Source: Actinomadura atramentaria DSM 43919 (GTDB lineage Bacteria; Actinomycetota; Actinomycetes; Streptosporangiales; Streptosporangiaceae). Taken from it: DNA of 64,000 nt. The translations under genes and the position numbers were made by a program. The notes under the pieces are model-generated. The model was given only the letters and a program-made list of their open reading frames with translations, had not been told where the DNA came from and did not search any database. The stretch spans positions 68,840 to 132,839 of the forward strand of contig NZ_KB907218.1 in assembly GCF_000381885.1 (NCBI RefSeq), read 5' to 3'. Every line of letters begins with the position of its first letter. The first letter of the stretch is position 1. Positions 16,593 to 24,817 of the stretch are shown piece by piece.

Positions 16593-18905
16593 GTGAACCT
16601 GGCGAACCAAGATCGCGCGAAGGCCGTCTCGACCCTGTTCCGGCTCCTCGGGGCGGCGGTCGTCGCGGGCGTCCTGGTCGCGTTCATCGCACTGCCCGGC
16701 GTCGGCGGCGCCGGACTGACCGCGCGCAACGCCGCCGAGGACTTCGAGAGCATGGACGCCGACCTGAAGACGTCGCCGCCCTCGGAGAAGACCGTCGTGT
16801 ACGACGCGGGCGGCAAGCAGATCGCCACGTTCTTCGACCGCTACCGCGAGTCCGTCCGCCTCGACCAGGTCGCGCCCATCATGCGCACCGCGATGGTCGA
16901 CATCGAGGACTCCCGCTTCTACGAGCACGGCGCGCTCGACATCAAGGGCACCATCCGCGCGCTCGCCTCCAACGTCGAGACCGAGCAGACGCAGGGCGGC
17001 TCGACGCTGACCCAGCAGTACGTCAAGAACATGCTGGTCGACAGCGCGAAGACCAAGGAGGAGTACGCCGAGGTCACCGCCCCCACGGTCGGCCGCAAGA
17101 TCCGCGAGCTGCGGTACGCGCTCCACCTCGAGGAGACGATGAAGAAGGACGAGATCCTTCAGGGCTACCTCAACATCGCCTACTTCGGCGCGGGGGCGTA
17201 CGGCGTGCAGGCCGCGTCGAAGCGGTACTTCAGCAAGCCCGCCTCCAAGCTGACGCTGGACCAGGCGGCGCTCCTCGCCGGGATCACGCAGAACCCGACG
17301 GCGTACGACCCGATCCTGCACCCGCAGGAGGCGCGCAAGCGGCGCGACACGGTGCTGTACCGGATGGCGCAGCTCGGGCACATCTCGCAGGCTCAGGCGC
17401 AGAAGTCGGCGGCGAAGCCGATCGAGCTGAACCGGACCGATCCGGTCGGGGGTTGCCAGACGAGCGACGCACCGTACTTCTGCGAGTACGTGAAGTACGA
17501 CATGCTCAACATCTTGTCCAAGGGCAAGTACGCGTCGATGACGTCCAAGCAGAAGCAGACGGTCGTCGACAAGCTCAACCGTGGCGGATACGTCATCCGC
17601 ACGACGCTCGACCGGAAGGCGCAGAAGGCCGCGGACCGCGCGCTGCGCAACACCGTCTCCCCGACCAGCCACAAGGTCGGCGCGGAGGCGATGGTCGAGC
17701 CGGGCACCGGCAAGCTGATGGCGCTCGGGCTCAGCAAGGAGTTCGGGCCTGGGAAGGGCAAGACGACGATCAACCTCGGCGCGGACGCGGCGCACGGCGG
17801 CGGCATCGGCATCTCTGCCGGATCGACGTTCAAAGTCTTCACGCTCGCGACGGCGCTGGAGGAGGGCCTGCCCGTCACGACCTCGTTCAACTCGGGGAGC
17901 TTCACGACCGTGACCGGCATGACGCGGTGCGACGGCTCCCCGGGCGGCCCTTTCCCCGTCCACAACTCCGATCCCGCCGAAGCCGGGTCGTACAACCTCA
18001 AGACCGGCACATGGCACTCGGTCAACACCTTCTACGCGCAGCTCGAGAAGCGCGTCGGCCTGTGCGACGCCGTGAAGATGGCCAAGCGATTCGGGATGAA
18101 GAGGGGGGACGGCGGCCAGCTTGAGGACTTCCCTTCCCAGGTCCTCGGCACCAACGAGATCGACATGGTCCATCTCGCCGCCGCGTACGCCGGGTTCGCC
18201 GCGCGCGGCAAGTACTGCACGCCGATCTCCATCACCGAGGTCACCGACGCCAACGGCAAGAAGCTGGACGTTCCCAAGTCGAGCTGCAACCAGGCCGTCG
18301 ACCAGTCCCTCGCCGACCAGGTCAACTCGATTCTCCAGGGCGTCCTGACCAAGGGCACCGCCCGGGGCCGGAGCATCGGCCGCCCGGCCGCCGGCAAGAC
18401 CGGCACCTGTGAAGACCACATGTGCGCCGTGTTCGCCGGGTTCACCCCGAACCTGGCGGCGGCCAGCGCCTACTGGGACCCGCGCGGGCCCATGAAGTAC
18501 AAGGTCTACGGCGTCTTCGGCGCCGACCAGCCCGCGTCCATCTGGCAGCAGAGCATGGAAGGCGCCCTGTCCGGCCGCCCCGCGCCGGGCTTCTCCCGGC
18601 CCACCGGCGACTTCGGCGACACCGCGTCCGTCCCGGACGTCCACGGGATGTCGGTCGGCGAGGCCAGCGCCAAGCTCCGCGCCCTCGGCTTCGACGTCAA
18701 CGTCTCCGCCAAGCAGGTCGAGTCCGACCTGCCCAAGGGCAAGGTGGAGTCGACCTCCCCGGGCGCGGGCGGCGAGGCGAGCATCGGCAGCATCGTGATC
18801 CTCTACGTCAGCGACGGCCACAAGAAGGACGACGACGAGCCCGACGACCCGGACGGTCCCGACATCCCGCCCGGCACCCGCCACGGCCGCCCGCCCGGCC
18901 ACTGA
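16593..18905 (+). CDS. ponA2: Bifunctional penicillin-binding protein with PASTA domain (PonA2 type)
   Basis: This is a class A PBP, 770 residues, that polymerises and cross-links peptidoglycan outside the membrane. One transmembrane helix covers residues about 20-45. The GT51 domain follows (EDSRFYEHGALD, GGSTLTQQYVKN, LNIAYFGAGAYGVQAAS). The transpeptidase domain has STFK near residue 410, SVN and KTGT. A single PASTA domain lies near the C-terminus (VPDVHGMSVGEASAKLRALG). Position beside wblA matches Rv3682 ponA2 and SCO3580. The GTG lacks a ribosome binding site; a leaderless start is likely. The acidic tail DEPDDPDGPD is strain-variable in this family. Confidence 0.94.
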   Translation: MNLANQDRAKAVSTLFRLLGAAVVAGVLVAFIALPGVGGAGLTARNAAEDFESMDADLKTSPPSEKTVVYDAGGKQIATFFDRYRESVRLDQVAPIMRTAMVDIEDSRFYEHGALDIKGTIRALASNVETEQTQGGSTLTQQYVKNMLVDSAKTKEEYAEVTAPTVGRKIRELRYALHLEETMKKDEILQGYLNIAYFGAGAYGVQAASKRYFSKPASKLTLDQAALLAGITQNPTAYDPILHPQEARKRRDTVLYRMAQLGHISQAQAQKSAAKPIELNRTDPVGGCQTSDAPYFCEYVKYDMLNILSKGKYASMTSKQKQTVVDKLNRGGYVIRTTLDRKAQKAADRALRNTVSPTSHKVGAEAMVEPGTGKLMALGLSKEFGPGKGKTTINLGADAAHGGGIGISAGSTFKVFTLATALEEGLPVTTSFNSGSFTTVTGMTRCDGSPGGPFPVHNSDPAEAGSYNLKTGTWHSVNTFYAQLEKRVGLCDAVKMAKRFGMKRGDGGQLEDFPSQVLGTNEIDMVHLAAAYAGFAARGKYCTPISITEVTDANGKKLDVPKSSCNQAVDQSLADQVNSILQGVLTKGTARGRSIGRPAAGKTGTCEDHMCAVFAGFTPNLAAASAYWDPRGPMKYKVYGVFGADQPASIWQQSMEGALSGRPAPGFSRPTGDFGDTASVPDVHGMSVGEASAKLRALGFDVNVSAKQVESDLPKGKVESTSPGAGGEASIGSIVILYVSDGHKKDDDEPDDPDGPDIPPGTRHGRPPGH

Positions 18906-18910
18906 CAGGG

Positions 18911-18940
18911 GAGGACCCCCGGCCGCGGCCGGGGGTCCTC
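18911..18940. terminator. Strong hairpin terminator, ponA2 / yqeY-like
   Basis: Two perfectly complementary 14-base arms (gaggacccccggcc and ggccgggggtcctc) are separated by 2 nt and followed by gttcgttc. It lies between convergent genes and probably acts in both directions. Confidence 0.88.
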
Positions 18941-18946
18941 GTTCGT

Positions 18947-19402
18947 TCAGGCGCCGAGCTGGCGTTTCACCTCGGCGGAGACACGACCGCCCTCGGCGCG
19001 TCCGGCGACCTTCGGGTTCACGGCCTTCATCACCGGGCCGATGCCGCGCGGGCCCGCCGCGCCCGTCTCGGCGATGGCGTCCGCCACCAGGGCCGTCAGC
19101 TCCTCGTCGGAGAGCTGCGCGGGCAGGTACTCCTCCAGCACCGCGCCCTCGTCGCGCTCGGCCTGCGCCTGCTCGGCGCGGCCCGCGTCGGCGAAGGCCG
19201 TCGCCGCCTCGCGGCGCTTCTTCGCCTCGCGCGTGAGCACCCGGACGACGTCGTCGTCGGACAGCTCGCGCGCCTGCTTACCGGCGACCTCCTCGTTCTT
19301 CACCGCTGTCAGCGCCATCCGCAGCGTGCGGGTGCGCAGGCCGTCGCGGGCCTTCATCGCGGTGGACAGGTCGGTCTCCAGCCTCTCCTTCAGGTCGCTC
19401 AT
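18947..19402 (-). CDS. GatB/YqeY domain protein
   Basis: This is a YqeY-like protein of 151 residues. It opens MSDLKERLETDLSTAMKARD, with TLRMALTAVKNEEV and the C-terminal helical domain YLPAQLSDEELTALV and RGIGPVMKAV. This domain forms the tRNA-contacting tail of GatB; the free-standing version has no settled function. ATG 19402 matches the family N-terminus; in-frame ATGs at 19411 and 19414 are alternatives. Confidence 0.88.
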   Translation of the reverse strand: MSDLKERLETDLSTAMKARDGLRTRTLRMALTAVKNEEVAGKQARELSDDDVVRVLTREAKKRREAATAFADAGRAEQAQAERDEGAVLEEYLPAQLSDEELTALVADAIAETGAAGPRGIGPVMKAVNPKVAGRAEGGRVSAEVKRQLGA

Positions 19403-19496
19403 GGTGACCATCATGCCCCGCCCGGCGCGTCGGTCTCACCATGATTACCGCGTGCCCCGCCGGTCTGGAACGATAGGGGCATCGGGAAGGAGAACC

Positions 19497-20393
19497 GTGC
19501 GAAAGCTCTACAGCGTGCCCCTCGGCCTCGCCGCCGCAGGCGCGGCCACGTTCGGGTACGCCTCGGTGATCGAGCGGAACTGGTTCCGGCTGCGCCGGGT
19601 GCGGGTGCCCGTCCTGCCGCCCGGCCGCCCCTCGATCAAGGTGCTGCACATCTCCGACGCGCACCTCACCCCTGGGCGGACCCGGCTGATCCACTGGGTG
19701 CGCTCGCTGGACGCCCTCGAACCCGACCTCGTCGTCAACACCGGCGACACCCTCGCCCACCGCGACGCCATCGGACCGTTCCTCGACGCCCTCGGCCCCC
19801 TCCTGGACCGGCCGGGCGTCTTCGTCTACGGGTCCAACGACCTGTACGCGCCGGTCTTCAAGAACCCGCTGCGCTACGTCTGGCGGACGAGCCAGTCCGA
19901 CTACGCCAAGCGCGACCGCGAGCCGACGCTGCCCTACCGCGAACTGGGCTCGTCGCTGCAGGCCGCGGGCTGGCTGGACCTGAACAACCGGATCGGCCGC
20001 CTCAAGGTCGGCGAACTGGACGTCGAGTTCGGCGGCGTGGACGACACCCACATCGGCCGGGGCCGCTACGACCGCATCGCCGGCCCCGTCGACCCCCAGG
20101 CGGACGTCCACTTCGGCGTCATGCACTCCCCCGAGCCCTCGGTGATGGACCGCTTCGTCGCCGACGGCTACGACCTGCTCCTGGCGGGCCACACCCACGG
20201 CGGCCAGGTCTGCGTGCCGTTCTACGGCGCCCTCGCCACCAACTGCGGCCTCGACCGCCCCCGCGTCAAGGGCCTCCACAAGCACCGCGGCGCCTGGCTG
20301 CACGTCTCCGCGGGCCTCGGCACCTCCCCCAAGGCCCCGATGCGCTTCTGCTGCCCGCCCGAGGCGACGCTCATCACCCTGGTCCCCCGCTGA
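19497..20393 (+). CDS. Metallophosphoesterase
   Basis: This is a calcineurin-like phosphoesterase of 298 residues. Residues 1-25 contain a short hydrophobic stretch that may anchor it. Metal motifs occur in order: ISDAHLTPG, NTGDTL, YGSNDLY (in place of the usual GNHD) and AGHTHGGQ. It corresponds to Rv3683 at the end of the conserved block. The GTG start follows GGAAGGAGA. Substrates are unknown; membrane-associated relatives act on phospholipids or cyclic nucleotides. Confidence 0.9.
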   Translation: MRKLYSVPLGLAAAGAATFGYASVIERNWFRLRRVRVPVLPPGRPSIKVLHISDAHLTPGRTRLIHWVRSLDALEPDLVVNTGDTLAHRDAIGPFLDALGPLLDRPGVFVYGSNDLYAPVFKNPLRYVWRTSQSDYAKRDREPTLPYRELGSSLQAAGWLDLNNRIGRLKVGELDVEFGGVDDTHIGRGRYDRIAGPVDPQADVHFGVMHSPEPSVMDRFVADGYDLLLAGHTHGGQVCVPFYGALATNCGLDRPRVKGLHKHRGAWLHVSAGLGTSPKAPMRFCCPPEATLITLVPR

Positions 20394-20481
20394 CCGGAAA
20401 ATCAGGGACGCACCACCCCCGCGCATCCGCTAGAGTAGTGGAGGCGCCGGGGGCACGTACGACCTCCGGGCAGCCACCAAC

Positions 20482-20555
20482 CGGGGTGTAGCGCAGCTTG
20501 GCAGCGCGCTTCGTTCGGGACGAAGAGGTCGTGGGTTCAAATCCCGCCACCCCGA
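20482..20555 (+). tRNA. tRNA-Pro (CGG)
   Basis: The acceptor arms CGGGGTG and CACCCCG pair fully and the discriminator is A. The anticodon arm has the stem cttcg/cgaag and loop ttcggga, giving anticodon CGG. The T arm contains GGTTCAAATCC. The CCA end is not encoded. A TAGAGT -10-like element lies about 45 bp upstream. Confidence 0.97.
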
Positions 20556-20652
20556 CAGGTTGAAGCAGATCACAGGCCCGTTCCTCTTGACGAGGGGCGG
20601 GCCTGAGTCGTTCGTGCCGATGGTCCGCCCGGCCGGTGGGAAAATCGCGGTC

Positions 20653-21192
20653 ATGGCGACGGTGTCCGGTGATTTCGAGTTGACCATGAGCGAGCTGCGA
20701 GAAGTGGCGCGCTATGTCGCGGAGAGTGCTCAAGAAGTCCTTCCGGTGTTCGAGGAGGCCGTTCCCGGCGATCCCCGTCCGCGCGCTGCCATCGACGCCG
20801 CTTGGGAATTCGTCAACGGCGCGAAGAGGACCAAGCTGCAGCGCGTCACTTCTTTGGACGCGCACCGGGCCGCGAAGGAAGCCGAGGCGGAGACGGCGCG
20901 TCTTGCCGCGCGCGCTGCGGGCGACGCCGCGGCCACCGCGTATTTGCATCCGATTGCGCGGGCGACTCAAGTGGGACACATCCTGCGTGCCGCCGCGAGC
21001 GCCGCGCGCATCTCCGAGTTGAACGCAGGCGACGACCCTTCCGTCGGAGACCTGCACATCGAGCGAGCGCGGCGACGTGCCACGCCGACCGTGATCGCCG
21101 TGCTGTCCCGTTATCCGTTCGCACCGACCGGCAAGAACCGCACCGCGCGACTCATGAATGTTCTGGACGCGTCCCTACGCGCGTCCGATTAA
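20653..21192 (+). CDS. Imm5-like putative immunity protein
   Basis: This is an all-helical protein of 179 residues resembling the actinobacterial family annotated as putative immunity protein (Imm5-like), sometimes mislabelled exonuclease SbcC. Recognisable segments are VPGDPRPRAAIDAAWEF, LDAHRAAKEA, AAATAYLHPIARATQ and HILRAAASAARISE. Family members are thought to protect against polymorphic toxins, but no cognate toxin is visible. ATG 20653 is preferred; the frame is open back to 20560. It lies 97 bp after tRNA-Pro and its 3' end overlaps the next, convergent gene by 41 bp. Confidence 0.6.
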   Translation: MATVSGDFELTMSELREVARYVAESAQEVLPVFEEAVPGDPRPRAAIDAAWEFVNGAKRTKLQRVTSLDAHRAAKEAEAETARLAARAAGDAAATAYLHPIARATQVGHILRAAASAARISELNAGDDPSVGDLHIERARRRATPTVIAVLSRYPFAPTGKNRTARLMNVLDASLRASD

Positions 21193-21547
21193 CGGAGCTG
21201 GGAGCTTGTCCCGCGCGGACGTTGATCTGTTCGGCCACCGCCTTGTGCAGTTCCGCGCGGACCTTCTGCTCGATGTGACGGGTGATCTCGGGTAGCAGGC
21301 CGTGGACGCGCATCGCGTCGGCGAACGCCTCGTCCGCCACCTCCTGGGCGAGGTGCATCGCCGCGTCGGCGGGGCAGGCTTCCAGCCCCTCGACCTCGGG
21401 TTCCGTCCGCTCTTCGGCGAGCACGACGATCAGTGCGGCGCGGACCTCGCTGTATCCGAAGTCGATCAGCTTCCTGTAGTAGGTCGAGGCGATCAGGGTG
21501 GCCATGCTCGCGGGGGTCACCAGATAACCCATCGGGCCGGGGTTCAC
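21152..21547 (-). CDS. Hypothetical protein, accessory block
   Basis: This encodes 131 residues and I do not recognise the family. It is helical and acidic in the middle (EERTEPEVEGLEACPADAAMHLAQEVADEAFADAM) with no membrane segment. The GTG start follows CGGAGACAACAC. Its end overlaps the Imm5-like gene on the other strand. It is third in a minus-strand run of three small genes divergent from an Scr1-type regulator. Confidence 0.6.
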   Translation of the reverse strand: MNPGPMGYLVTPASMATLIASTYYRKLIDFGYSEVRAALIVVLAEERTEPEVEGLEACPADAAMHLAQEVADEAFADAMRVHGLLPEITRHIEQKVRAELHKAVAEQINVRAGQAPSSVNRTRVGTRPEHS

Positions 21548-21602
21548 GTGTTGTCTCCGATCTTCTGTCGGACGTGCCGACGCACGTCTCGGCTATCGCC
21601 GC

Positions 21603-21980
21603 TCAGGCGACCGCCGCTGCTTCGAGGACGAGGTTCCGGATCGTGTGGGCGACCATGACCAGGTCGTTCACGGTGCCGACCGTCGCCGTCGTGTCGGCGT
21701 CGCGGAACCACCAGGTGCCGACGCCTTTCTGGTAGACGCACTCGACCGTCATCCGCCGACCGGGGAACGCGGTCGGCGTCACGGTGAGAACGGCGTATCC
21801 GTCGGTCCAGTCGAGCGCGGCCGCGACGTCCATGACCTCGACCAACTGCTGGAGGCGGATCAGGTACGTGAGGCGCTGGTACTGCGGGATGTACGGGCGC
21901 GGGGCCTCGCCCATCGCCAGCGCCCGGGGTGGCGGCGGAAGGTGGCGTCCCGCGGCTGTGGCCGCGTGCTGTCCGGACAC
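21603..21980 (-). CDS. Hypothetical protein, accessory block
   Basis: This encodes 125 residues of unrecognised family. After a Pro-rich start it has a mixed alpha/beta core: YIPQYQRLTYLIRLQQLVEV, then strands TVTPTAFPGRRMTVECVYQ and GVGTWWFRDADT, then a helix NDLVMVAHTIRNLVL. The GTG lies 4 bases after the upstream gene's stop, so coupling is likely. Confidence 0.6.
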   Translation of the reverse strand: MSGQHAATAAGRHLPPPPRALAMGEAPRPYIPQYQRLTYLIRLQQLVEVMDVAAALDWTDGYAVLTVTPTAFPGRRMTVECVYQKGVGTWWFRDADTTATVGTVNDLVMVAHTIRNLVLEAAAVA

Positions 21981-21983
21981 GGC

Positions 21984-22310
21984 CTACATCTCCGGCTTGA
22001 CCACGCGGCGGATCGCCTCGGCGGCCGCGGCGGGATCGGTGGGCAGGTCCTCGCCCCACGGCCAGACGGCGCGCAGGGAGCCGTCCCGGCTGACGCGGCG
22101 CAGCCGGATGTCCTCGCCCATCGTCCCGCCGCCCTCGGCGTGGAGGTACGGGACGCCCATGCCGTACGGCTGGCGGATCGTGGTGTTCAGCCCGCCGAGC
22201 GCTTCCAGGGCCTTGGCGAGCGCGTCGAGGAAGGTGCGCTCCTCGGCGAAGGGGTCCCTGTGCCTCGGGCCGCTGGTCGCCGGTGCGCCTCGCTGTGCGT
22301 CGGTGGTCAT
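21984..22310 (-). CDS. Hypothetical protein, accessory block
   Basis: This encodes 108 residues of unrecognised family. It contains a helix EERTFLDALAKALEALGG followed by beta-type sequence (VPYLHAEGGG, RLRRVSRDGSLRAVWPWGEDL). It is first in the three-gene run and divergent from the Scr1-type HTH gene, 117 bp away. The paired layout suggests that regulator may control it. Confidence 0.6.
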   Translation of the reverse strand: MTTDAQRGAPATSGPRHRDPFAEERTFLDALAKALEALGGLNTTIRQPYGMGVPYLHAEGGGTMGEDIRLRRVSRDGSLRAVWPWGEDLPTDPAAAAEAIRRVVKPEM

Positions 22311-22427
22311 GGGCGCTCGCTTTCATGTGGGGTCCGCTGTTCCGACCCCCAGGCTGACCCGCCGGAAGTACGCTCGGGAACCGTTGGCGAAGTCAATCGG
22401 CGGATTACCCGTGGAGGTCCGGTCCGC

Positions 22428-23285
22428 ATGTCCAGCCCCCTCGAATCAATTCCTCCCGATATCCCCGAAGAGTCCGATTCAGATCCGCGAGAAAGCCTGC
22501 GCGCCGAGCTGGCGTACATGATCAAGGTCATGCGCAAGCTCAAAGGGGAGAGCCAGGCGGATCTCGCCAGGGCGCTCTTCGTGTCCCGCGAACTCGTGAC
22601 GGCCTGGGAAGGGCAGCGGTCCGTCCCCGACCTGGAGTACTGCGCCAAGCTCGACGAGCACTTCGGGACGGACGAGCTGTTCCAGGTGCGCTGGGCGCAG
22701 TGCCAGCGCGAGCACATCAAGGCGTGGTTCGAGAAGTACGCCAAGCACGAGCGCAAAGCGACCGAAATTCGAACCTTCCAGCCGCTGTACGTGCCCGGCC
22801 TGCTCCAGACTGCTGGCTATATGCGCCTTACCTGGTCCAAAGGTTCCGTGGACGAGGACCTGATCACCAGAAGGACGGAAGAACGCGGCGGCATCCTCAG
22901 GCGCGAGGACCCGCCGCATCTCTTCGCGGTCATCGACGAGGGCGCGCTCGTCCGGCCGTTCAAGAACCCTCGGGTCATGCGGGAGCAGCTCCAGCATCTC
23001 CTGACGATGGGCGAGCTGCCGCGCGTCCACATCCAGGCTGTCCCCATCACCGGCGGATGGCACGACGGGTTTAACGGCGCGCTCGTCGCCCTGACGATGC
23101 CAGACCTCAGCAGGGTCGGATACGTTGAGGCGCAGTTCGGCGGGCGGCTGATCCAAGATCCGGCGGAGGTCGCGGACCTGTCGATACGGTTTGACGAGAT
23201 CCGGGCTGAAGCGCTGTCCAAGAGCGCCACCCGCGACCTGATCCGCGAGACGATGGAGAAGATGCAGGATGATCCAATGGCGTAA
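22428..23285 (+). CDS. Scr1-family HTH transcriptional regulator
   Basis: This is a 285-residue regulator of the actinomycete HTH/Scr1 type. Residues about 28-85 are an XRE-like HTH (MRKLKGESQADLARALFVSRELVTAWEGQRSVP). The Scr1-type domain follows (FQPLYVPGLLQTAGYMR, RRTEERGGILRREDPPHLFAVIDEGAL, LPRVHIQAVPI, GYVEAQFGGRLIQDP). ATG 22428 follows GTGGAGG. The DUF397 gene overlaps its 3' end by 17 bp. Such pairs resemble toxin-antitoxin-like regulatory modules linked to development and antibiotic control in streptomycetes. Confidence 0.92.
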   Translation: MSSPLESIPPDIPEESDSDPRESLRAELAYMIKVMRKLKGESQADLARALFVSRELVTAWEGQRSVPDLEYCAKLDEHFGTDELFQVRWAQCQREHIKAWFEKYAKHERKATEIRTFQPLYVPGLLQTAGYMRLTWSKGSVDEDLITRRTEERGGILRREDPPHLFAVIDEGALVRPFKNPRVMREQLQHLLTMGELPRVHIQAVPITGGWHDGFNGALVALTMPDLSRVGYVEAQFGGRLIQDPAEVADLSIRFDEIRAEALSKSATRDLIRETMEKMQDDPMA

Positions 23286-23457
23286 GAGCAGCCACAGCCA
23301 GGGCAACGGCCAGGGCGAGTGCGTCGAGGTATCGACCAACGTCACCGCGACCACCCTGGTCCAGGACTCCAAGAACCCCGGCCCGCACCTGGCCCTCGCC
23401 CCGACCGGCCTGGCCGCCCTGGTCCGTCAGATCAAGACCGGCGCCCTGGACCTCTGA
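23269..23457 (+). CDS. DUF397 protein
   Basis: This is a 62-residue DUF397 protein. It opens MIQWRKSSHSQGNGQGECVEV and carries the usual core VQDSKNPGPHLALAPTGLAALV. It overlaps the upstream Scr1-type gene, the standard arrangement for this pair; DUF397 proteins are proposed partners of the HTH protein. Confidence 0.93.
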   Translation: MIQWRKSSHSQGNGQGECVEVSTNVTATTLVQDSKNPGPHLALAPTGLAALVRQIKTGALDL

Positions 23458-23471
23458 CCCGCTGCTCCGAG

Positions 23472-23507
23472 AAGGCCCGGCCACCGCCCACGGCGGTGCC
23501 GGGCCTT
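23472..23507. terminator. Terminator after DUF397
   Basis: A long GC-rich hairpin: AAGGCCCGG pairs with CCGGGCCTT and the inner CACCGCC pairs with GGCGGTG, with one bulged base. TCCTCG follows. It ends the HTH/DUF397 unit. Confidence 0.8.
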
Positions 23508-23638
23508 CCTCGTGCCCGGACGACGGCAAGCCGACCGGCCGTCACACGCGTGGTAACACGCGCCGTACCCGGAGTTCCGCCCGCGAATGTCACCGCAACC
23601 GCACCTCCGACTGCTCCGCGGTCCAGCCGAATCAGGGG

Positions 23639-24178
23639 TTACGACCGCAGTGCGGGCCAGAGTTGGGCGAGGTAGTGCTCGCGGCCTTCCAGTTGTCGCA
23701 GTGCGGCGAGGTAGGCGGGGTCTTGGTCGTCCTCGAACTCGTCGTCCTCGCTGTAGCGGCGCCACAGTTCTGCGGCCTGCCTGGCGGTTTCCGTCCTGCC
23801 GTATCCCGACAGGCGGAGGTAGTACTGGCCTGGAGGGACGTTGAACACGTCTGGTTCACCCCCGGCCGTGATCTGGTCGAACGCCAGTTTCCCCTCGCTG
23901 ATGTGCAGGACGAACTGGCCTTGGACATCGGGTTCCTCCTGCAGGACCGGCGGGTCGCCGTCCCAGAGTTCGAACCGCACTTGCGGATCGACAAGCTCTT
24001 GCTCGACGCCGATGAGGATCTCGTATTCGGAGGCACCGAACCAGCTGAAGCGAAAGGGGATGGGCGGCGGGACGGGCGGCGGGACACGGGACGGGTCGAA
24101 GCTCGCTTCGACCGCGATCCCGAACATGTGGCGGTCGGCGATGACGGTGCGGGTGACCGCCGACAACAGTTCGCTCAT
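23639..24178 (-). CDS. Hypothetical protein, beta-rich
   Basis: This encodes 179 residues of unrecognised family. It appears beta-rich: strand-like blocks FRFSWFGASEYEILIGVEQ, VRFELWDGDPPVLQE, GQFVLHISEGKLAFDQI, FNVPPGQYYLRLSGYGR, then a helical acidic tail. No signal peptide or membrane segment is visible. ATG 24178 follows AAAGGCGGGCGC; the frame is open further upstream to 24226. Confidence 0.6.
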   Translation of the reverse strand: MSELLSAVTRTVIADRHMFGIAVEASFDPSRVPPPVPPPIPFRFSWFGASEYEILIGVEQELVDPQVRFELWDGDPPVLQEEPDVQGQFVLHISEGKLAFDQITAGGEPDVFNVPPGQYYLRLSGYGRTETARQAAELWRRYSEDDEFEDDQDPAYLAALRQLEGREHYLAQLWPALRS

Positions 24179-24400
24179 GCGCCCGCCTTTCCCGGAGCGG
24201 ATTCGATCGGAACCAGGATAAAACACCCCCCTTCCCCGCCCGATTCTGTTAAAAGAGATCCGGCGTGCTCAGGCGGGCTGCGTGTCAGGTACGCGGACAT
24301 CGAGCGATTACACCGATCGTAATCACGTTGTAAGTCTCCGTAGTTACGTTGTTGGGTGTGTAGGCGGGTGGGCCGTCTTACGGGGTACGGGGAGAGAGCG

Positions 24401-24817
24401 ATGAAAAGGCTCGTGGTGCGTGTCGCGGTCGTCGGGGTGGTGGTCGCGGGGGCGGCCGTCACCGGTGGGGTGGCGGAGGCGGCGGCGGGGGATTTCGGCG
24501 TTTACTCGTCGCCGGGTGGGTCGCATGCTTGGGGGCAGGTGCTCTGGCGGGGGCCCACCGGGTCGGCGTCGAAGGTGTATGCGCACGTGAAGCTCAAGGA
24601 CAACAAGGCGGACGGGCATCCGGCGGCCGTGCAGTTCGCGGCGGGGAGTAGTTCTCCGTACCTCGTCAATCTCGGGGGGAACGGGTCGGTGTTGGAGGAC
24701 TGGCCGAATCTCGTCGATCGGAACGTCAGTTATGTGCGGGTGCGGGCGTGTCTTGTTCGGGGGGACAAGAAGACGCTTTACGCGTGCGGGGCGTGGAAGC
24801 GCGTCAATCGGCACTAG
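24401..24817 (+). CDS. Small secreted protein
   Basis: This encodes 138 residues with a clear Sec signal peptide: MKRLVVR then a hydrophobic core and cleavage near AEA-AAG at residue 30. The mature part is about 108 residues with two cysteines (ACLVRGDK, LYACGAW) likely forming a disulfide. The family is unrecognised. ATG follows GGGGAGAGAG. Its end overlaps the convergent DUF2306 gene by 14 bp. Confidence 0.75.
   Translation: MKRLVVRVAVVGVVVAGAAVTGGVAEAAAGDFGVYSSPGGSHAWGQVLWRGPTGSASKVYAHVKLKDNKADGHPAAVQFAAGSSSPYLVNLGGNGSVLEDWPNLVDRNVSYVRVRACLVRGDKKTLYACGAWKRVNRH

Noticed and set aside
16533..18902. 789-residue minus-strand frame
   Set aside because: Antisense of ponA2, with no domain signal.
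20430..20687. Minus-strand frame containing SGWRDLNPRPLRPERSALP
   Set aside because: This is the antisense of tRNA-Pro, a well-known false protein produced by tRNA genes.
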